The notes: a model not told the origin generated them from the letters alone. Shown: positions 9,155 to 21,433, numbered from the stretch's first letter. The stretch: DNA of 64,000 nucleotides from Spongilla lacustris (GCA_949361645.1 OX442427.1:1188206-1252205), one strand, 5' to 3'. Numbers and translations: made by a program.

Positions 9155-12100
9155 ATGAGTCTGCGGCCACCGGCACGGTTCACGGAGAAAGCTGACTTCG
9201 CGCTGTGGATAAGAAGGTTCGAAAGGTACGTGCTCGAGGCAAAAATACCAGATGAGAAGAGGACTAGCGAGCTGTTTCCATTGTTGGAGGACGAGCCTTT
9301 TCGGGTAGTGGTGCAGCAGGGACTCGTTGACTCTATACCGACTACGACGAAGTCGTACAGTGCCTGCGCCGGCAGTATGACCCAGAAGGTAATGAATTGG
9401 AGTTTCACTGCAGGTTTCAACAGCGGGTGCAGTCGTCTGGTGAGAAACTGACGGAGTTTGTAGGCGCCCTGCGGTTTCTCGCGGACAAAGCCTACCCTCA
9501 GTGGTCCGGGGGACAGCGACTAGAAGTGCATGGTGAGACGTCAATTTATTCAGGGTTTACGTTCCTCGTCCATGCAGATGAAGCTCATGCGGGAGAACCC
9601 TGAGTCCTTGGACGAAGCCGTGCGGTTGGCTTGTCAGTGGGAGACGATTGAAGCTGCTCAAAGGACATTTCAGAAGGAACGGGCAACGGTCGCCGAGGCG
9701 TTGGAACCTAGTGAAAGGGACAGGAGCACGGCTGCTGCTGCGCATAAAGTGAGTGTGTCGTCTGGTCGAAGAGCAGAGGACATAGCCAAGCAACTTGAAG
9801 AGTCCGAGATGGAAATAAGACGGCTCTCGGAGTTGACTGAGAGATTGAGGAGGAAACTAGGTGAAACCCAACCGTTCCGGGGACAGGAAAGGAGGAGAAT
9901 TGTGTGCTGGGCATGTGGGCAGGCGGGACATACGAAACGATTCTGTCCACGGCGAAAGAAACAGTCTAGTCCCGCGGGAACGGCAGCTGTAAGTTCTTCT
10001 TTAATAGTTAACGGGTGTATTTCCGGTCGCAAGACCCGAATGTTGGTGGATACGGGTTCTGGGGTGACGTTGATTGGAGAGAAGGTGTGGAGGGAACTGG
10101 GCTCGTCTCCAAATGGAAGTGCTCCACTGGAAGAACCTACTAGGGCGGTGGTGGTAGCTAATGGTGAAACACTTGATGTATTGGGACAAGTGGAATTGGA
10201 TGTTGTGTTAGGGGGATTGGTTAAAAAGCATATGGTGTTAGTGGCTAGACAGCTCACCCATGACTGTCTCTTGGGTGCCGACTTTCTGTGTCAACACAAT
10301 TGCATAATTGACCTACATAATCGGGTATTGTTAGCTGGCGACCAGTCTGTAACAATGTGTGCATCAGAATGCAACAATGGGAGTCAGGTGCAGTTGTGTT
10401 TTGTGAGTATGTCGGAGACCATTGTAATTCCTGCCTCGTGCCGCATGCGGTTACCTGTGACGGTACACAGCGGGAACACCACCATGTCATCAGATGTCAT
10501 CATGGAGCCACTGATGAAATTTAATGACCAGCATTCCTTGTTGGTTGCCCACTCACTGATGAAGGCCAACTCGGATCACATGATGGTCGAAATCCTTAAT
10601 CTCAATCCAGCCCCGGTGACAGTGCATAAGGACGAGAAGGTCGGGGTCTTGAAACCTGTGGCTGAAGTCTGTGAATGGCGGGAGGCCAGAAAAAACGCAG
10701 TCAATCACCCTTCGACTTTGAAAAACCGAGACATGACGTGGGCAGAGAAGATGCTTGCTGGGGCACACGACTTGTCTGCAGCCCAGAAGGATGCTGCTAT
10801 GCACCTGTTAATGGAGTTTGAGAACATTTTTGCCAAAAACGATGACGACTTTGGTCGGACGAGCTTGGTGTACCATGGAATAGACACAGAGGGAGCTAGC
10901 CCAATACGCCAGCAACCACGTAGACTTCCCTACCATCGGAGGGATGAAGTCCGTAAGTTACTCGATTCCATGTTGACTCGGGGAGTCATCGAGCCTAGTA
11001 GCAGTCCGTGGGCGGCGCCTATCGTGCTTGCTAAGAAGCGAGATGGGTCAACTAGATTTTGTGTTGATTTCCGTAGGCTTAATGACGTGACACGCAAGGA
11101 CGCACAGCCCTTGCCCAGGATCGACGATACTCTGGATGCTCTTGGACGCGCCTGCTATTTTTCTACGCTGGACTTAGCGTCTGGCTATTGGCAAGTAGAG
11201 GTTAAGCCTGGGGACAGGGAAAAAACTGCGTTCGTTACACCACATGGGTTATTCCAATTCCGGGTAATGCCATTCGGTCTTTGTAATGCGCCCGCCACGT
11301 TCCAACGCTTGATGGAGCACGTACTAGCAGGTCTGCATTGGTCCACATGCTTGGTCTACCTAGACGATATCATTGTGTTCAGTGCGACAGTGGAAGAACA
11401 CCTCGAGCGGCTCAAAGAAGTGTGCTTGCGTCTTAAAGGGGCAGGGTTGAAAATGAAACCAAGCAAGTGTCATTTATTCCAGTCCAGTGTGAAATATTTA
11501 GGTCACGTGGTGTGTAAAGAGGGAATTAAAACTGACCCTGATAAGATCCAGTGCATTGCAGACTGGCCAGTGCCCAACGACGTTAGAAAATTGAAATGTT
11601 TCCTTGGATTAGCCTCCTATTATCGACGTTTTATTAAGAATTTTGCACAGATTGCTGCCCCGTTGCACGCTTTGTCCAATAGTGAAGCATCGTGGGAATG
11701 GTCCAACAGCTGCAATGATGCATTCTTTGAACTAAAAAAGCAGCTAATGACTTCTCCTGTTCTGGTCTTTCCTGATTTTAAGCTTGACTTTGTTCTTGAC
11801 ACGGATGCTAGTGGGGAAGGAATAGGAGCTGTGCTATCCCAAGTCGTGGATGGCAAGGAACGAGTAGTAGCCTACGCGAGTAGGGTGCTATCCAGAACTG
11901 AGCGTAAGTATTGTGCAACTCGCCGCGAGATGTTGGCTGTTGTGTGGGCTGCGCATCACTTTCGTCCGTACCTGTATGGACGACAGTTCGAACTTCGTAC
12001 AGACCATCACTGTCTGAAATGGCTGCATTCCTTCAAGGAGCCAGAGGGTCAGGTGGCGCGCTGGCTTGAAAGTCTCGCTGAGTTTCAATATAGAGTCATC

Positions 12101-14034
12101 CACAGACCGGGTAAGCAGCATGGCAATGCTGATTCACTTTCTCGTAGCAACTGCAAACAGTGTGGACTGGATTTCGGATCCAGTGAAATGGAGGATTCCG
12201 ATGTTAGCTTTGAGTGCATGTCCACAGGGGCACAGTTTTTGCCTGTGTGGACAGAGATAGAGCTTCGAGAAAGGCAAAGAGCGGACCCAGACTTGGGAGA
12301 GGCAATTAAATGGCTAGCATCCGGTTCCCTACCTGCTTCCTGCCCGGTTGAAGCTAATTGGAAGTTGCAGTCACTTTGGGTACAGAGGAAGTATTTGGTA
12401 CTTAAAGATGGCATGTTATATAGGCAGTGGCAAGATGTCGAAGGTAATGGCTTGCACGCACATTTGCAGTTGGTCCTGCCGGCGAATTTAGTTTCTGAGG
12501 TATTAGAGGGCCTGCATAATTCACTTGCGGGAGGTCATCTTGGGGCTCGTATAAAGTTCTGGAGAAAGCTCGCGCTCGATTCTACTGGCCGGGGCAGAGG
12601 AAAGACGTTGAGAAGTGGTGTCATGAATGTTCAATTTGTAATTCAAGAAAATCGCCGCCGAGGGGAAGAGCACCTATGGAAGCGTGTTTTGCTAAAAGGC
12701 CACTCGAACGTGTGGCAATGGATATTTTAGGCCCCCTTCCTGAAACCCCTCGAGGATATCGCTATATATTTTGGTTATCGGCGATTACTTTACCAAATGG
12801 AAAGAAGCTTTTCCCCTAAGAGATATGGAGGCCACTTCTGTTGCCAGGGTACTGGTAAACGAGTTCATATGCCGCTTTGGAGTACCTGACAGTATACATA
12901 CTGACCAAGGAAAGAACTTCGAGTCCAAACTGGTAAAAGAAATTTGTATTTTGCTGGGGGTAAGGAAGACACGAACTACACGTACCCTACCACCCCCAGT
13001 CAGATGGGTTAGTATAGAACGGTTTAACAAAACATTACTGGAAATGTTGAGCATGACTGTTCTGGAAAGGGAACGTGATTGGGATCTTTTTCTGCCCTCG
13101 CTTTTGTTTGCTTATAGAACAAGCGCCCATGCATGAAACCACAGCAACTACACCATTCCAGCTTATGTTCGGCCGTGACCCTCGGTTGCCTGAAGACTTG
13201 TTGTACAATATTCCTACTCCAGAGTATCAGTCAGTGGATGAGTACAGTACTGCATTAATAGAACGGCTGCAACAGAGCTATCAGTGGGTTCAGAAATATG
13301 CAAGTAGAAAACAGCAGCGCCAAAAGGTTGTTTATGATTTAAAGTGCCGTGGAACATCATACAAGGTAAATGACTTGGTATTTCTTCACAGTCCAGCCGT
13401 GCCGAGGAACAAATGCAAGAAGTTCCACAGGCCATGGCGAGGGCCATTTAAGGTAACAAAAGTGGTAAGCCCGTGCGTCTATCGTATCGTTGACTGCTCT
13501 AACTCGAGGAAAAAGTATGTTGTTCATTTCAACAGATTAAAGCCTGCTCCTTCTAAGTTAGTCTCGGAACGAAGGCAACTCCCTGAGCCGTTCGAAGAAG
13601 ACAGTAGGGATAACACCGCTGAAAATCATGAAGGCGACGAAGAAGAGGATTATACTGTGGATGAATCCACGGAGAGGGGAGAGAGAGTAAGACAAGGGCC
13701 GGTGGCCGAACCCGAGAGGAACGTAGAACAAATAAGAGATGGGGATCATTTGTCCGTATTGGGTGACTCAGACGGGGAAGAGAGACAAGCAGATGGGGCA
13801 GAATCAAATGAGGAGGCGCAACCGGTATTGAGGAGATCTACGAGAAACAGAAGACCGCGCCGGACAGATACGGAAACCCATGGAGTCTACCGGACGATAT
13901 TTGAGTGTGTGGACCCACTCCCTGAAAAGGGGGAGCTGTGTAACGGGTATTGGAAACTGTATAATTGCTATGTGTGCATGCGTATGATTACATATATAGG
14001 TGTCTGTAGTGAGTATTCGTGTCAGTCTTTGTAA
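9155..14034 (+). pseudogene. Gypsy gag-pol, interrupted by several frame changes
   Basis: Visible parts in order: gag from ATG 9155 (an earlier ATG at 9047 lies in the LTR); a zinc knuckle CWACGQAGHTKRFC (about 9905-9946); protease with LVDTGSG (about 10042); RT with YLDDIIVF (about 11360); RNase H with DTDASG and TDHH (about 11800-12005); integrase with an HHCC zinc region and DDE core; and a basic Arg-rich tail. The longest uninterrupted frame is 9530-12730. Frame changes occur in gag near 9335 and 9530, and in integrase near 12560, 12765, 12985-13010 and 13125. Conserved residues continue on the other side of each break in another frame, with little other decay. The last frame runs past the polypurine tract into the 3' LTR and stops at 14034. 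Single-base indels (real or from assembly) explain this better than long-term decay. Confidence 0.88.
13925..13936 (+). other. Polypurine tract
   Basis: AAAAGGGGGAGC ends two bases before the 3' LTR, in the expected position for plus-strand DNA priming. Confidence 0.8.
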
Positions 14035-14073
14035 CCTTGCTGCTATATAGATGGAATGGATGAGGCCGCTACA
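13939..14073 (+). repeat. 3' LTR of the Gypsy element
   Basis: 135 bp, matching the 5' LTR, followed directly by the ATAG target duplication. Confidence 0.95.
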
Positions 14074-14346
14074 ATAGCACTATACACATGATATATAATA
14101 TAATATAATATAATATATATATAGGCATGGAATCAGTGCATGCATGGGTTAACTGATAGTACTGCCTGCATATGGTCTTTGATACTAACAATCCTAATAA
14201 CCAACTTGCTTTCTAAATAACGCAGGTCCCACAATTTATATAAAAACTCGAATTTTAATAAGTAGTTATTGTAACGTAAATACATGCATATATGTAGACG
14301 TGTATACTTTTATACCAAGCAGTTTTCAGCCACATATTGCAAAAAC

Positions 14347-16653
14347 CTAAAACACTTGCACACGACAATTGTTGCTGTCAGAAACAAGCAGCAGTCCTTC
14401 TTTGTTCACAACCACTCCACAAGGGCTGGAGAACTCCCCACCCCCTCCTCCCTGCTTGCCGAAGAGCGTCACAAACTCTCCACTGGTCTTGAACACCGCT
14501 ACGTTGTTGCTGGCATTGGTGATGTAGACATTGCTGTCCGGGTCAATGTGTAGATAGGATGGCTGATACACACCAATATTGCTGCTGACTCCCACAAAGG
14601 ATGCTTCCAGCTCCTCACGCCCAAACATGTCTCCAATTTTTCTCACATACTGTCCATTTGGGGTAAATACTTGAATACGGTTGTTTTTGCTGTCACACAC
14701 GTACACATTCCCAATACTGTCAAATGCCAGGTCTGTTGGATAGAGGAAGTCTCCATCTTCACTGCCCTCTTTTCCAAAACTGCTCACAAAGCTGAAGTCT
14801 TCCTTCAAGATCTGGATCCTGTGGTTGTACTGGTCACAGACGTACATGTTCCCAGACTGTGGGTGGATCCTGATATTGGTGGGGAGATTGAACTGCAGGG
14901 GTCCATCCCCCTTGGTACCAACCGTGGTGACGAACTCTCCCTCAGCAGTAAACTTCTGGATACGATGGTTTCCACTGTCCACCACCAGTATGTTGTCACT
15001 GCCGTCCACTGTTACCCCATCAGGATCCTTGAACTGTCCCGGAGCAGAACCAGAAGACCCAAACTTCCTCAGCCTTTTGGGTCCATGCAAGGTGTGCACA
15101 GACACCCTGGGGAAACTAGTCTCCACGACGACAAGCTCTCCTTTGCTATTGCACGCAACTCCTTGAGGTCTTCTTAGCTTCTTGATCATCTTTATAGGAT
15201 TGGTGATGTCTCTAATAGTCCGCATGATGCGCAAAGCAAAAGGGCTTCCCTGTATGTGCGTCCCGTTGATCTGGACATGAAACTCGTGATCCTTTGGCGT
15301 TGTAGGGGTGCAGCTGACTACATAATGGCCATCTGCCTTAGCCTTCTTCACATCGCACAAGAGCCTCGCAGTTGATGACACCAGCTCTGCAATTACGTTG
15401 TGCAGGGCTCCAGTGTAGACCTCTCCATAGTCGTCTTTCATGTAGACGGAGAACGCTACCTTCTGGTTCGTTACTGCTGTGGCTGGCTTTTCTCCCACAA
15501 GGCATTTAGAGGGACAAATTGGCGCGGTGAAAATGGCCGTCATCGGTTTGCACAGTTCTTGAATCTTTCCTGGTCTGAAGATGAGATTGGGGCCCTGCCT
15601 TGGCTCCAGCTGCTGGGGGTCATACTGCTGACGCAGCTCGTCCACTCTGGTGGTGATGTGTTTCAGCACCGTCAAAACCTCAGCTGCAGGGCCAGTCCTA
15701 AGGCGGCCATCTGCAAAGGCTATGGTGTCGCTGAGCTGAGCTAGGGTGTGTTCGGCCTCGGTCCTCTGTGCCGCAAGAGTCTTCAGCTTGTCTTGCACGA
15801 GGTCGTGCAGCTGACAAAGGAACTCCTTCTTTCTCAGGTCCAGCTCGTCGTGGAGTCGCCTGATGGTCCGATTGATGTCTTCCTCGAGGGCGGTTTGTTG
15901 GGTCGCTATGCTGTCCATCTTCCCGTCGATTTTCCCCAGCGCCTCTCTTACCTCAGCAGCGTACTCTCTGAGTGGATCGACGTTGGCTTCCGCTGCACGT
16001 TTGCGCGCCGCGTATGCGTCCGGTACGAGATCGTAGCTGTGGGTCTTGTGCTGCTGCACCGTGCAGTTTTGGCAGATCAGCTCCCCGCACGTCTCGCAGT
16101 ACAACTCCAGGTCCTTGTGGGGGTGCTTAGGGCACCTTAGCACTGCCGTCTTCAGCGGGATCATCTTGACCGCATTGTCCCTTACCTGTTCGATGCTGAT
16201 GACTTCGTGGCCTACTAGTTCCCCCCACAGTTTGTGGACGTTTGCGCACTCGTCGCATATGTACTGCGCGCAGTTACGACAGTACGCCGTTGAAACGAAC
16301 TGTCGGCATTTGTCGCACGGACTCGTGCCAGAGGAGAACGCCTTCTGAAGGGCGTCGTGAATGTCGAAGAGGTGGTGAATATGGAATGCGGGCACGAGAC
16401 CGGCTAAGCAGCCATTAGCGCCCGTTAGGCTAGTTGGACAACGACAAGTAGGACACGTGACAGAAGCAGCCTGATCTGTCTCTCCAAATGCCGCGATCGA
16501 CTGTAGGCACTGCTGACAGAAGACGTGGAGACAGGGGAGGACCTTTGGGTCTGTGTAGAAATCGAGGCACACCGCGCACGTCAGCTGGTCTTGTACCTCC
16601 TTGACAAGTTTTTCCGTCACAGCTGGGTGACCGGACATGATGGCGAAGTGCAA
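14347..16653 (-). CDS. TRIM-NHL protein (RING, B-boxes, coiled coil, filamin, NHL)
   Basis: An intronless 768-residue TRIM2/3/71-like putative E3 ubiquitin ligase. RING finger at residues 26-72 (C-x2-C...CLHVFC-x2-C...CPTC); B-box 1 at about 113-150 (CDKCRQ...CRNCAQYICDEC...H); B-box 2 at about 174-207 (CPKH...CETCGELIC-x2-C...H); a coiled coil to about 330 with repeated LHDELDLRKKEF-type heptads; a filamin-type immunoglobulin domain at about 385-490 ending HIQGSPFALRI; and an NHL beta-propeller at about 500-768. The ATG giving MSGHP (residue 6) is an equally good start, since the paralogue at 38637 starts there. The central NHL segment (14717-15039) is almost identical in DNA to three other genes in the window. 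The substrate is unknown; in this family the propeller usually binds RNA or protein. Confidence 0.93.
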   Translation of the reverse strand: MHFAIMSGHPAVTEKLVKEVQDQLTCAVCLDFYTDPKVLPCLHVFCQQCLQSIAAFGETDQAASVTCPTCRCPTSLTGANGCLAGLVPAFHIHHLFDIHDALQKAFSSGTSPCDKCRQFVSTAYCRNCAQYICDECANVHKLWGELVGHEVISIEQVRDNAVKMIPLKTAVLRCPKHPHKDLELYCETCGELICQNCTVQQHKTHSYDLVPDAYAARKRAAEANVDPLREYAAEVREALGKIDGKMDSIATQQTALEEDINRTIRRLHDELDLRKKEFLCQLHDLVQDKLKTLAAQRTEAEHTLAQLSDTIAFADGRLRTGPAAEVLTVLKHITTRVDELRQQYDPQQLEPRQGPNLIFRPGKIQELCKPMTAIFTAPICPSKCLVGEKPATAVTNQKVAFSVYMKDDYGEVYTGALHNVIAELVSSTARLLCDVKKAKADGHYVVSCTPTTPKDHEFHVQINGTHIQGSPFALRIMRTIRDITNPIKMIKKLRRPQGVACNSKGELVVVETSFPRVSVHTLHGPKRLRKFGSSGSAPGQFKDPDGVTVDGSDNILVVDSGNHRIQKFTAEGEFVTTVGTKGDGPLQFNLPTNIRIHPQSGNMYVCDQYNHRIQILKEDFSFVSSFGKEGSEDGDFLYPTDLAFDSIGNVYVCDSKNNRIQVFTPNGQYVRKIGDMFGREELEASFVGVSSNIGVYQPSYLHIDPDSNVYITNASNNVAVFKTSGEFVTLFGKQGGGGGEFSSPCGVVVNKEGLLLVSDSNNCRVQVF
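14717..15039 (-). repeat. NHL cassette, copy 1
   Basis: The 323-bp segment encodes the run from the GQFKDPDGV region to LAFDS. I count only about four differences from the copy at 61604-61926. On the left its similarity extends into TCTTCTGGTTC-GCTCC shared with copy 4; on the right GACAGTATTGGGAATGT is shared with copy 3. Confidence 0.9.
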
Positions 16654-17273
16654 CTATTAATAGGCCTAGTAAAAATAAAAGAGGTCGAGGGGAATACCCG
16701 TATCATGTGAACATATGCGAAGTATCATAAATACAATTTTTTAAAAACCCGCAGTTCGATAGGCTGTGTGGGAGCGGAGCCGCCCGGGGGAGGGGGGGGG
16801 GGAGGGAACATACTTCACTCTTGGACCTGACGACCTGGCGTCCCCTCCCGCGGCAGCTTAAAAGCCCTTATGGGAAGCCCGCGTGTATTTATTTCGTCAG
16901 CACATGTACATGTACGTTAGTTTATACGTCTGGGTACGAGACTACATGTACGTGTAAGGCGGGGGCACGCCCCCGATACATAGGAGGCTAGGAGCGGGGG
17001 GGGGGGGGGGGGGGGGGGGGCGATCGCTCCCTCAGATCATAGATGTTAGACTACTCGAATATCTATGCTCCGATCTATATGAAGCAAACGTGGAGTGTTT
17101 GTATTGATCTTGAATGAATTTGAGAACTGACTTCCTGAAAACACGTTTATGGAACAGTTCTACTTCAATTCCCAACTATGGCAAATTTGATTGGTGTGTT
17201 TCAAGCACGCATGCAAATACTAGTGTTTGCCATTGATAGTGGGCATGGCCGTGACGGGTTGCCCGATACGAAA

Positions 17274-17305
<32 letters not shown>

Positions 17306-18460
17306 GGGGGCCGGCGGGCCTGGGTGCTCCTACGCCCTACCAGCAGGCCATCTTTGAGAGCTTGCATAGCGTTTTGGGCTATTCCAATATTTAACCGCAA
17401 CCCCCTATGGATGACAATAGATGATGTCGGGGGGCCCAGATGGGTGGATGGGGGGGAAGGGGGGAATAGGGAATATGTCTCGGGGACGGTCATTTAGATG
17501 CCTGTCCCAGGGTGTTAGAAGGCATAATGGAAGCTTGTCCAGGGGTGCAAAACACGAGCTTGTCCATGCAGGGGGACATTTACAAGTCTGTGGTCAGGTG
17601 GGGTAGGGGGAATGTAAACTATGTACCATTCCCTCATCGTTAGATGGCTCACCTGTACACGTAACCCATGGCCAACCAATCATGAATGCTAACTTCTTTG
17701 TCCTTCAGAATAGCTAGTGATAGCCAGTTGCAAACAGTGGTTTCCCTAACCCTAACCCAGCGGCTTCGCTTGAATCCAGCTTATGGGCACCCACTAATCG
17801 CGAAATTGGGTGAAAGTCATATCTGTGTATCCGCTCTTATGGGCACCCGATAATCACGATAGAGGATGAATCAAGCTCCCCTGACAATTAGAAACTATAT
17901 TCATTTAGATACCTGCAGCACTCACTGACTTGCTGTCTTCTATGGACTATAGTGTAATGAACTATATTCATTGAATAAGCGTAAACTAAACCTGTACGTA
18001 TTAATGTGCCATAAGAGATTACGATTGGAAATATAGCAAAGGGAGTCACTGTATCCCATAGGCCCCCCCCCCCCCCCCCCCTCCAGTCATTGTATACTAG
18101 GATTCAGTGACCCGGGGTCTCTGGATCCTAGGATACGTGACCGGGTCGTAACCAAAAAGGGGGGTCACCCAATCCCGGCAGTTTTTTCATACGCATGGAA
18201 CTGAAAATAATTCACGTAGTGTACGCATCAAAAAAGCGTTGGCTCCAATGGGGGAGCACTGCCCCCTAGCTGCATGGGCAGGAGGGGTGCACCCCCCCCC
18301 CCCCCCCCCCACACCTTCCCTGGAGCTTTCTCATTTTATACAAACCCTGCATCTGGTAGTGTGGGCCCTACATACATGTATTATCCTGGCTGCACCACTG
18401 GTTGAGTCCACTTATAACATGCTTTGCACACCCCCAACACACAACCTGGCTACGGGCCTG
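16654..18460. other. Gene-free region with long poly-G/poly-C tracts
   Basis: No gene supported. G-runs lie near 16790-16801, 16997-17020 and 17289-17310, and C-runs near 18063-18082 and 18293-18310. Telomere-like CCCTAACCCTAACCC is at about 17752. The first few hundred bases are the presumed promoter of the minus-strand TRIM gene. Confidence 0.6.
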
Positions 18461-18462
18461 TG

Positions 18463-18923
18463 TACTCCAAGCACGCATCAGACATTACCTTGCCTTCAAT
18501 ACAAGACAATGCTTTCTCATGAGGATGAGGAACAGTGTGTAAAGGAACATGTGTAAGGGGACATGGGTAAGGGGAGTGTGTGCAAGAATATGTAGCATTC
18601 CTAAGTACATACCTTGTCATAATCATCTACTTGATCAAACTATTGTCTGGGTGGGGAGCACTTATTGGAGAACACAGCATAGAGAGATGTTTGGATGTGC
18701 ATACAACCAAGCACACAGTCATTATAGAAGTAGATGATTATGACAAGGTACGTATTTACAAATGCTACACATTCTTACAGTCTCTCCCTTTAATACACAC
18801 CATCCTCATGAGAAAGCATTGTCTTGTATTGAAGGCAAGGTAATGTCCGATGTGTGCATGGAGTACACATATCCAAACATCTCTCTATATGCTGTGTTCT
18901 CCAATAAGTGCTCCCCACCCATC
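18463..18923. repeat. Interleaved inverted repeats
   Basis: The segment at 18463-18640 (from GTACTCCAAGCACGCATCAG through CTTGTCATAATCATCTAC) recurs reverse-complemented at about 18729-18867. A second piece at about 18650-18699 (GGGTGGGGAGCACTTATTGG onward) recurs reverse-complemented at about 18870-18923. Shorter fragments with CTTGTATTGAAGGCAAGGT recur at about 19064 and 19180. Confidence 0.8.
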
Positions 18924-20918
18924 AAGTTAGCAGAGTACAAGAGGTGCCCAATCTCTTCCTTCCCCGAAAGGACTCTAGTTTGATCAAGTAAATGATTATG
19001 ACCTACAAATGTCACCCTCTGCACATTCTTGCATACTCTCCCCTTACACATGTCCCTTTACACACTTGTATTGAAGGCAAGGTGCGTACTTAAAATATGT
19101 CCCTCTACACATTCCCTCTACACTTGTCCTTTTACATACTGTTCCTCATCCTCATGAGAAAACTTTTAAAAAAAATTGTCTTGTATTGAAGGCAAGGTAC
19201 GTACTGAAAAACGCCCCACTACACATTCCAGTCCTTACTCAACACACTCTCCCTCTGCACATGTACACACTCCCATCTACACACTTTTCATCCTCAGGAG
19301 AAACTGCTTGAGCTTTTTCTGATATTTAATCCTTGCAAGGTATGTGTGCTGTCACTGCATTCTGCGTTCTCCAAAAATGCCTCCCACCCTTAAGGAGGCA
19401 GGATGGAGTGTGCATGAGAACAAGAACGTAGAGCAGACCCAGAGCAGACTGAAGCATGCAGCATGAGCTATCTACCAGACAATCAGTTAAACTGGACTCG
19501 ATAAGAACTTGACTGCTATAGTGACTGACAAACTTTTACTGATTGTATATAAAGTTTTATGTATATGTTTATCATCATCTGATCGCGTGATTAACCCTAG
19601 GGCGTGAATTTGTATTAACATTACCATGGTGCCATTATCACGTGAGCAAAAACTGTAGTCTTATATCACGTCATAATTCGCTAGTGTACTTTTACGTAGT
19701 GACATTCACTGATATTATAAACGAGTGGATGTCACTACTTTTAGCGAGTGCCCTATTAATCTTGCATGCATGTCACTAGACAAATCTAGTGACACGCATT
19801 ACCTTCTTTTTTTGCGGTAACCCTTATCTATATGTCTATACATAGGCTCAGTCATTTGAATTAGCGATGCCAAAAATCCCCAGTCAAGTCTGTTGCACTA
19901 TAGTCGGGCCATATGCATGCATGCATGTAACGTTGAAATTATATTCCGGCCCGCTAATGCTTATTCATGCCCTTGCTGATCAGCACATGTCCAGAAATTG
20001 TGGACATCGATGCATAACTCGGCGTACGATTGTGATAAAAAAAATCTAATTGCACCATTAAACTCACTAGGTACTTCAGAGATTTATCACGTTATTAAAA
20101 CTGCTAATTAATTTATTAAAATATATTATTGTTATTGTCTTTTAATAAATGCATTGTATGTCTGCATGGCAGGGAAGTTAGGAATAGGCATCGCTGTTAC
20201 ATAAAATCCTTCCAAACTACAGCTATCGTCGATTTTAGTGATCTAAGCATACGCATGCGCAACTCAAACATTTAGTTGTACTCGTGCCCCTGCCATTGGA
20301 TGCATTCTAGAGTCACGTGATCTATTATTTAACCATTTTGATCCATTGTATAGTAGTTGGGCGTAGCCTTTTGGCGGAGGGTCGGGTATCAAGCCTAGGC
20401 CTATACCAAGATTTGTACCCATCTGATAGTATTGTGGATATACAATGTAATAGCTCTACACTCGCTATCAATCTAATTCTTGGTATACGCTTGTCTCGCT
20501 AGCCAGACGTACAACATCGAACTTCAACTGGATAGGCTTGAAACCCCCATAACGCGAAGGTCGAGCCCAATAGAACCGCTGCTGTGGAGTAGCTACTACA
20601 TAATATGATATATAGGTGTGACTACGAGACTCGATCGTTAAGATGCATGGGCGATTCCGTCCCTATATTATTATATAATTATATGTATTGTATATATATA
20701 TCTATCTGCATGTGCATCGCTCTGACGTTGACCACGATGGCTGGCTTGTTTTTGATAACATACTAGAAGTTCTCGTGGAGGTGTGTAGTCTCGTTCCCAG
20801 ACCCAATATCTGCTACGAGGTTTAGTCCTGTACTCATTTCTATCCAGCTCCGCCGGAATTTTGGCTAGGGTATACAAGAAGGATGAACAGCCGTAAACAT
20901 ATTCGGCAGTTGGCCTGA
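18924..20918. other. Gene-free region
   Basis: AT-rich, with scattered fragments of the preceding inverted repeat to about 19280 and CACGTG cores near 19640 and 20315. No coding region is supported. A short sequence at 20351-20430 shares GTTGGGCGTAGCC with the elements at 24250 and 24919, and shares CAAGCC...CTATACCAAGATTTGT with the element at 41334, suggesting a related non-autonomous transposon fragment. Confidence 0.5.
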
Positions 20919-21056
20919 GATGTGTGTGTTTGTTATGCCGTGTGTTTGTTATGCCGTGTGTTTGTTATGCCGTGTGTTTGTTATGCCGTGTGTTTGTTAT
21001 GCCGTGTGTTTGTTATGCCGTGTGTTTGTTATGCCGTGTGTTTGTTATGCCGTGTG
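20919..21056 (+). repeat. 16-bp tandem repeat
   Basis: About eight copies of a 16-bp unit TATGCCGTGTGTTTGT, nearly perfect. Confidence 0.95.
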
Positions 21057-21133
21057 TTCTACTTTTTTATGATTGAGCGGCTGGAAGGAAATGCACATGC
21101 ACCCACACCCAAATGCAAATACCATGCACGCAA

Positions 21134-21136
<3 letters not shown>

Positions 21137-21182
<46 letters not shown>

Positions 21183-21433
21183 CACGCAAATACACACACA
21201 CACACACACACATGTACATGCAAATACACACACACACACACACACACATGTACATGCAAATACACACACACACATACATACACACACATGTACATGCAAA
21301 TACACACACACACATACACACACATGTACATGCAAATACACAAACACACACACACATACACACACACATACACACACATACACACACACATACACACACA
21401 CATACACACACATACACACACACATACACACAC
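21137..21433 (+). repeat. Compound (CA)n microsatellite
   Basis: CA runs interrupted by ATGTACATGCAAATA at regular intervals, then CACATA blocks. The long frames across it are composition artefacts. Confidence 0.95.

Larger units (their letters stand above)
8930..14073 (+). mobile_element. Ty3/Gypsy LTR retrotransposon, complete ends
   Basis: A 5144-bp element with two 135-bp LTRs (8930-9064 and 13939-14073), each starting TGTAAC and ending TACA. I read the LTRs as identical. A 4-bp target duplication ATAG flanks it (8926-8929 and 14074-14077). A primer-binding site starts at 9067 and a polypurine tract (GAAAAGGGGGAGC) sits just before the 3' LTR. Internal order is gag with a zinc knuckle, protease, RT, RNase H, integrase, which is the Ty3/Gypsy order. 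Identical LTRs normally mean a recent insertion. Confidence 0.95.
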
